Below are positions 14,224 to 18,064 of a stretch of 18,064 bases of DNA, in pieces. The number at the start of each line of letters is the position of its first letter. Within the stretch, counting starts at the first letter, position 1. This stretch comes from Oscillospiraceae bacterium. GTDB lineage: Bacteria; Bacillota; Clostridia; Oscillospirales; Oscillospiraceae. The stretch covers positions 1-18,064 of the forward strand of contig JAQUZL010000026.1 in NCBI GenBank assembly GCA_028691385.1, in the 5' to 3' direction. The notes beneath the pieces were generated by a model, which was given only the letters and a program-made list of their open reading frames with translations, was not told the DNA's origin and searched no databases. The translations under genes were made by a program, and so were the position numbers.

Positions 14224-15169
14224 GCGGAATCCCCAATCGTTTGAAAATGAGCGCGCGCGTGGCGCGCAAAATTGCCGCGTCCCGGAAAGACGGCACATCG
14301 GTCATGTCATAAAGGGCGCACTGCCCCGCAGCGGCGCGGGAAAGTGCGGCGTTTGCCAGCGCCGCCTGTTCGCTTGCCATGCGGTTTTGCGCGCCGCCGA
14401 GAATATGGGCGTAGCCGCTGCCTGTGGCAAAGGCCGCCAGCGCGTCTGCGGCGGTGTGGCCGTTTTGCACAAAGCGCGCATCGTCCGGCGAAATGCCAAG
14501 GCTGCAAAGCGCCAAAATCACTTGGGCGGTACTCTCACAGGTTTCCGCGCCAAAGCTGGAAAAGCCGCCGCTTGGCTCTTGCAGCGCGGACAGCTGCAAG
14601 AGCGCCGCCTGCACGCAGGCGGCAACCTCTACGCGGCTCTGGTAGGGTGCGAGCGCCGAGAGCGCCATGGCGGTGACGTCGGGATCGGGTGATTGTCCGG
14701 TCAGGCAGAAGCCGCCCGATGGCAGGGCGCGGGAGAGAAGGAAGCGGATATAATCCTCCCGCGCAGCGCAGGCATACTGCCCGCTGTCGACGGCGAGCAG
14801 CGCATAGATTGCGCCGTTCAGCCCCTGCTGCACCACCGCGCCATAGTCCGCCAGCGGCGCGGTGAGATCAAAACCCGCAAAGCGTCGGGCGTCACGGCCG
14901 ATGGCCGTGAGCGCCAGCACCACCCGGGAATATTCGGTATACCGGCGCGTGGAGAGCACGCCGCCGCACGATTCCAGCTGCGCGGCAAGGTCTGCGGCAT
15001 AGGCCTGCGCCGCGTCGCCTGCTCCATCTGCCCGGGCAAGGGCGATGAGCGCCCATTCCCCGCCATAGTGGGATGCGTTTTCGGAAAACGTATCATCGGC
15101 CGCGTGCGCGACAGGGCACAGCAGCGCCAGCATCACAAGCAGCGCCAGCGCGCTGCGCAATCGGTTCAT
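14207..15169 (-). CDS. Secreted alpha/alpha-barrel protein (terpenoid cyclase/transcobalamin N-domain-like)
   Basis: This 320-aa protein has a clear signal peptide (MNRLRSALALLVMLALLCPVAHA, about 23 residues) and no anchor. The mature part is made of repeated helical hairpins with the prenyltransferase/terpenoid-cyclase toroid signatures: EYSRVVLALTAIGRD, GLNGAIYALLAVDSG, SGGFCLTGQSPDPDVTAMALSALAPY, SGGFSSFGAETCESTAQVILALCSLGI. Intrinsic factor and transcobalamin use the same alpha6/alpha6 barrel as their N-terminal domain, to which DUF4430 is the C-terminal partner. Here the two are adjacent genes. Catalytic aspartate-rich motifs of true cyclases are not seen. GGAG lies 8 nt before the ATG, 18 nt after the SLH gene. 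I infer a corrinoid-binding role; the enzyme alternative is unlikely in a secreted protein of this operon. Confidence 0.82.
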   Translation of the reverse strand: MNRLRSALALLVMLALLCPVAHAADDTFSENASHYGGEWALIALARADGAGDAAQAYAADLAAQLESCGGVLSTRRYTEYSRVVLALTAIGRDARRFAGFDLTAPLADYGAVVQQGLNGAIYALLAVDSGQYACAAREDYIRFLLSRALPSGGFCLTGQSPDPDVTAMALSALAPYQSRVEVAACVQAALLQLSALQEPSGGFSSFGAETCESTAQVILALCSLGISPDDARFVQNGHTAADALAAFATGSGYAHILGGAQNRMASEQAALANAALSRAAAGQCALYDMTDVPSFRDAAILRATRALIFKRLGIPHGLAA

Positions 15170-15187
15170 ATCTGCGGCTCCGCCGAC

Positions 15188-16552
15188 TTATTTGGTCGGG
15201 AAGCGCTGCAGCATGACGGCAATCTCCGCGCGGCTGGCCTGCGCGGCGCTTTTGAGCGCCGTACCGCTCAAAATACCACTGGAAACACACCACGCCATGG
15301 CCTCCTTGGCATAGTCCGGCACCTGCGCGGCGTCGGAAAATGCGGAAAGATCGCCCCGCGCGGCCGTGTCCAGCCCCAGAACGCCCGCCGCGCGATAGAG
15401 CATCACGCACAGCTGCGCGCGGCTGATCGGCGCGTTGGGGGCAAAGCGGCCGTCACCCATGCCGGTGACGATGCCCTTGCCGGACGCCCAAGCGACGGCG
15501 CTTTCATACCACGCTCCTGCCGGGACGTCGGAAAAGTCGGCGCTGCCGGCAGTGGTGGCTGCGCCGCAAAGCCGCTGCAAAATCGTTGCCGCCATGGCGC
15601 GGCTCATGGACTGATCGGGCGCGAAGGTACCGTCCGGGAAGCCGGTCATCAGCGCGTTCTGCGCGGCCCAAACAGCGGCGCTTTCATACCATGCGCCTGC
15701 CGGAACGTCGGAAAAGCTGGGCACAGATGGCTGAGGCTCCGGCGTGGGATCGACCGGGGGAACGACGCTGGGCGAGGAGTCACCGTCGTCCTCGCGCGCC
15801 GCCACGTGAACCGTGCAGACGGTGGGAACCACGATCACGCCGTCTGTTTCGGAAACGGACACGACGGTGTAGACGCCCTCGTCGTCAAAGCGCACGCGCA
15901 GCTTGCCCTTTTCGTCGGTGCGGCCAAGCGCGGCGCCGTCTGTGGTGGATAAAAGCACGTCTTGGGCGGCACTGCCTTTGCCCGTCCAGCTGCTCGAAAG
16001 CAGCGTCATGGTGAAGGAATTGCCGGCGGTGGCGTCATAGTCCGTGCGGAGAAAGTAGGTATAGAGATCGGAGTAGCCGTTGGGCGAATATTTGCCGGAG
16101 TAAGCGCCGGTTTCCGGGTCATAGACGCCGATGTCCTGATAGATGAACGCGGTGAGACTGTCGCCGTCGGAGATCTGCTCATGAAGGTCGGTTGTCACCA
16201 CCGCGTCATTGAGGTAGTAGCCAAAGTCGAAGCTGACGTCGCCCCAGAGCATGAAGATGGACTGGCCATAGCTGCCGGTCACGGATGCATAGCCCTCGAC
16301 CGCGCCGCCGTCATAGTACTGCTCGTGCAGGCTGTAAAGCGCGTCGTCGATGGTGTAGTGGCCGTCCTCGTCGGCGTCGGACACTTCGATGGGCACGCGG
16401 GCAAGCAGCGTGCCGTCCTTGCCGCTAACTAGACTGCCGGCGTCCGAAAGGGTCAGATAGACGGTGGGATTGCCGGACTGCGCCAGTGCGGTGGGCATGA
16501 CGGCGAGCACGAGGCTCACCGCCAAAAGCAGGGAAAGTATTCTTTTTTTCAT
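15188..16552 (-). CDS. Secreted surface protein: DUF4430-like N-domain, beta domain, three SLH domains
   Basis: This 454-aa protein is the first gene of the riboswitch operon. It has a signal peptide (MKKRILSLLLAVSLVLAVMPTALA). Residues about 60-140 look like a divergent DUF4430-type domain (YTIDDALYSLHEQYY, then MLWGDVSFDFGYYLNDAVV, then ISDGDSLTAFIYQD). Residues about 180-250 form a second beta domain (VLLSTTDGAALGRTDEKGKLRVRF, VVPTVCTVHV). A Pro/Glu/Asp linker (252-277) follows. Three SLH domains (about 279-321, 339-382, 404-449; two with FSDVPAGAWYESA, and one starting FSDAAQVPDYA) should hold it on the cell-wall polymer. ATG 16552 is chosen over ATG 16570, since the GGAG lies between them, 8 nt before 16552. 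It is probably the outermost corrinoid-handling component of the operon. Confidence 0.88.
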   Translation of the reverse strand: MKKRILSLLLAVSLVLAVMPTALAQSGNPTVYLTLSDAGSLVSGKDGTLLARVPIEVSDADEDGHYTIDDALYSLHEQYYDGGAVEGYASVTGSYGQSIFMLWGDVSFDFGYYLNDAVVTTDLHEQISDGDSLTAFIYQDIGVYDPETGAYSGKYSPNGYSDLYTYFLRTDYDATAGNSFTMTLLSSSWTGKGSAAQDVLLSTTDGAALGRTDEKGKLRVRFDDEGVYTVVSVSETDGVIVVPTVCTVHVAAREDDGDSSPSVVPPVDPTPEPQPSVPSFSDVPAGAWYESAAVWAAQNALMTGFPDGTFAPDQSMSRAMAATILQRLCGAATTAGSADFSDVPAGAWYESAVAWASGKGIVTGMGDGRFAPNAPISRAQLCVMLYRAAGVLGLDTAARGDLSAFSDAAQVPDYAKEAMAWCVSSGILSGTALKSAAQASRAEIAVMLQRFPTK

Positions 16553-16584
16553 TTTTTTCGCTCCTATCATTCTGCTTCGGGTGC

Positions 16585-16613
16585 AAAAAACGCCCGTTTG
16601 CCGGGCGGCAAAC
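16585..16613 (-). terminator. Riboswitch terminator and overlapping alternative hairpin
   Basis: On the minus strand a 6-bp stem CGCCCG/CGGGCG (16602-16607 with 16591-16596) around GCAAA is followed by six T residues (16585-16590), a standard intrinsic terminator. A competing stem GTTTGCC/GGCAAAC (16607-16613 with 16596-16602) uses the same bases and would prevent it. The two cannot form together, as expected for transcription attenuation. The coding start is about 33 nt further on. Confidence 0.75.
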
Positions 16614-16649
16614 AGACGTATCCCCTTGGGGCAACGCAGTTTCCGGTTC

Positions 16650-16773
16650 CGGCAGAAACCACGGCATGGGCTTAGGCGACCTGACTTATTCCGCCGTGGC
16701 GGACTTCACAGTGACCGACTCGCGGGGCTTTGCACCCCATTCTCCCCGCTGCGTGACGCAGCAAACCCTGCCG
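16650..16773 (-). ncRNA. Cobalamin riboswitch aptamer
   Basis: The minus strand shows the conserved core in order. GGGGTGCAAAGCCCC (16738-16724) matches the GGTGNAA..CC element, and TCACTGTGA (about 16714-16706) matches the CCACTGTGA element. AAGTCAGGTCGCC (16687-16675) matches the B12-box (AGTCAGGAGACCTGCC type). CGGCAG (16773-16768) and CTGCCG (16655-16650) can close the structure as P1. A GCTGCG-TCA-CGCAGC hairpin sits 5' of the core. The element is short, of the compact cobalamin-riboswitch type. It lies between a promoter and a terminator in front of the SLH gene, so high cobalamin should switch the operon off. Confidence 0.88.
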
Positions 16774-16791
16774 TATTTTTCATTCGCTCAA

Positions 16792-16820
16792 ACCATACCA
16801 CAAATGCCGCAAAAAGTAAA
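16792..16820 (-). promoter_or_regulatory. Promoter of the cobalamin-riboswitch operon
   Basis: On the minus strand -35 TTTACT (16815-16820), a 17-nt spacer and -10 TATGGT (16792-16797) with an extended TGG just upstream. Neither hexamer is a strong match, but spacing and the position about 20 nt before the aptamer fit. Confidence 0.55.
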
Positions 16821-16825
16821 GAATC

Positions 16826-16851
16826 GCCCGCCACCCATACAGGCGGCGGGC
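16826..16851 (-). terminator. Terminator of the porA-porB operon
   Basis: GCCCGCCACC (16826-16835) pairs with 16842-16851 around a 6-nt loop, with one wobble in the minus-strand RNA. On the minus strand it is followed by GATTCTTTACTTTTT. It begins 6 nt past the porB stop. The T-rich tail also supplies the -35 of the next operon. Confidence 0.7.
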
Positions 16852-16857
16852 AAAAAA

Positions 16858-17787
16858 TTATTGACACTTGGCTTGCAGCACGTCCCACTGATGATCGACA
16901 TAACGCTGCGCGTCGGCAATCATCCACTCGTTGCCGGGCTGGAACATGTGCTTGAACCGACCCTGCAAACGCAAAAAGTCCTCCACCGGGAGCTTGCTGC
17001 GGGGGATATAGTTCAGCTTCCACACGCCGTCTACGACCTCGTACAGCGGCCACACGCAGGTTTCCACGGCCAGACGGCAGATTTCTGCCATGTCCTCCTC
17101 GGGATAGCCCCAGCCGCGCGGGCAGGGAGCCAGCACGTTGAGAAAGCACGGCCCCTTGGTATAGATGGCCTTGCGGGACTTTTCGTGCAGGTCGCGGAAG
17201 TTGGAAACGAAGGTGGTCTGCGCGGCGTAGGGCACGCCGTGGGCGGCGATGATCTCGGTGAGATTTTTCTTGTACTGGCGCTTGCCCGGCTCGACAGTGC
17301 CAACCGGGGTGGTGGTGGCGCTGGCAAAGCGCGGCGTGGCGCTCGAGCGCTGGATGCCGGTGTTCATATAGGCCTCGTTGTCATAGCAGACATAGACCAT
17401 GTCGTGGCCGCGCTCCATCGCGCCGGACAGGCTCTGGAAGCCGATGTCATAGGTGCCGCCGTCGCCGCCGAAGGTGATGAACTTGAAATTGTCGGTAATT
17501 TTCCCCTTGCGCTGGAGCACGTTGTAGGCTGCTTCCACGCCGCCGCAGGTGGCCGCCGCGTTTTCAAACGCGCAGTGAATATAGCTGTCCGTCCACGCGG
17601 TATAGGGGTAGAGGAACGTGGAAACCTCCACGCAGCCGGTGGCGTTGGTGATGACGGCCTTGTCGGCGGGATCGAGCGCGCGCAGCACGCCGCGAATGGC
17701 GACGCCTGCGCCGCAGCCTGCGCACAGGCGATGCCCGCCCACAAACCGCTCGGGCTTTTGAAGCTCCTGTTTGAGATTATATGCCAT
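16858..17787 (-). CDS. porB: Pyruvate:ferredoxin oxidoreductase (2-oxoacid family), beta subunit
   Basis: This is the 309-aa thiamine-pyrophosphate subunit, which decarboxylates pyruvate to acetyl-CoA with electron transfer to ferredoxin in the cytoplasm. The TPP motif is visible as GGDGGTYDIGFQSL near 107-120 followed by CYDNEAYMNTG (134-144). Cysteines for the proximal [4Fe-4S] cluster fit C22 and C25 (LCAGCGAG), C51 (NATGCVEVS) and a late Cys in LAPCPRGWG. Start ATG 17787 has GGGAGG about 9 nt upstream and lies 1 nt after the alpha-subunit stop. The family length of about 310 aa fits. A close 2-oxoacid oxidoreductase with another substrate cannot be excluded, but the sequence is PorB-like throughout. 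Confidence 0.93.
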   Translation of the reverse strand: MAYNLKQELQKPERFVGGHRLCAGCGAGVAIRGVLRALDPADKAVITNATGCVEVSTFLYPYTAWTDSYIHCAFENAAATCGGVEAAYNVLQRKGKITDNFKFITFGGDGGTYDIGFQSLSGAMERGHDMVYVCYDNEAYMNTGIQRSSATPRFASATTTPVGTVEPGKRQYKKNLTEIIAAHGVPYAAQTTFVSNFRDLHEKSRKAIYTKGPCFLNVLAPCPRGWGYPEEDMAEICRLAVETCVWPLYEVVDGVWKLNYIPRSKLPVEDFLRLQGRFKHMFQPGNEWMIADAQRYVDHQWDVLQAKCQ

Positions 17788-17788
17788 G

Positions 17789-18064
17789 TTACTGTACCTC
17801 CCGCTGACCCATATGGGTGTAACGCGCGCCCGGCTCGCCGGTGCTTGCCATGTGGAACAGGCGGTCATAGACCCGCGCCATGTCCTCCACGCGGACGTCG
17901 CGGCCGCCAAGGCCATAGACGATGTTGACCATCATCGGGCGATTGGGCAGACTGTAGCATGCGGCGCAGGCGTCGGCGAAAACCGGGCCGCCGTTGTCGG
18001 AGAACGCTTCGGATTTGTCCATGACGGCTACGGCCTTCTTGCCTGCCAGCACGGCGGCCAGCTC
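17789..18064 (-). CDS. porA: Pyruvate:ferredoxin oxidoreductase alpha subunit, C-terminal fragment
   Basis: Only the last 91 residues are in the window; the gene continues past the right edge. The visible part (KKAVAVMDKSEAFSDNGGPV, then MMVNIVYGLGGRDVRVEDM) is the C-terminal domain of the alpha subunit, where a VYGLGGRD motif is typical. It is followed after 1 nt by porB, so the two are translationally linked. The gene order alpha-beta with separate subunits is the archaeal/clostridial multi-subunit form, not the single-chain PFOR. Confidence 0.88.
   Translation of the reverse strand, partial: ELAAVLAGKKAVAVMDKSEAFSDNGGPVFADACAACYSLPNRPMMVNIVYGLGGRDVRVEDMARVYDRLFHMASTGEPGARYTHMGQREVQ

Noticed and set aside
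16666..17928. A 420-codon plus-strand ORF
   Set aside because: Antisense shadow of porB and the riboswitch region; no start signal or protein similarity.

Overview
The window looks like part of a chromosome from a spore-forming, anaerobic, gut-type Clostridia, probably of the Oscillospiraceae type. The reasons are the split-subunit pyruvate:ferredoxin oxidoreductase, spore-surface-like proteins, SLH-domain anchoring, ECF-type vitamin transport and a high-GC body. This placement is inference from gene content; no rRNA or other marker gene is present.

Region 1 (1-2180, clearly more AT-rich than the rest) is an osmoprotectant module read leftwards. A GntR/RCK_C regulator resembling the c-di-AMP-sensing repressor BusR has its own promoter and a short upstream ORF. 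A long hairpin terminator and a second promoter follow it. That promoter overlaps an inverted repeat and drives an OpuCA/ProV-type ABC ATPase that runs off the left edge.

Region 2 (2181-4650) opens with a 16-bp perfect hairpin. It holds two divergent paralogues that share an N-terminal domain (spore-coat/exosporium-like) but have different C-termini, then a small HD-domain hydrolase.

Region 3 (4650-9410) holds a large BvgS-type hybrid histidine kinase with two periplasmic solute-binding domains and two receiver domains, a TraX-like membrane protein, and a small PNPOx-fold protein. Region 4 (9420-10290) has a 58-aa small protein followed by a Cys/His-rich protein with a C1q/BclA-like C-terminal half, closed by a bidirectional terminator.

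Region 5 (10283-16800, minus strand) is the most interesting part. A promoter and a recognisable cobalamin riboswitch with an intrinsic terminator precede a five-gene operon. In order it encodes an SLH-anchored secreted protein with a DUF4430-like N-terminal domain, a secreted alpha/alpha-barrel protein, a membrane-tethered DUF4430 (transcobalamin-like C-terminal) protein, an EcfT membrane subunit, and one polypeptide fusing two ABC ATPases to an S-component-like membrane domain. The alpha/alpha barrel and DUF4430 folds are the two domains of animal intrinsic factor/transcobalamin. I infer a Gram-positive surface-capture and uptake system for cobalamin or a corrinoid, in which the two halves of an intrinsic-factor-like binder are separate proteins feeding an ECF transporter.

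Region 6 (16858-18064, minus strand) is porB and the 3' end of porA, ending at a terminator just upstream of the cobalamin-riboswitch promoter.
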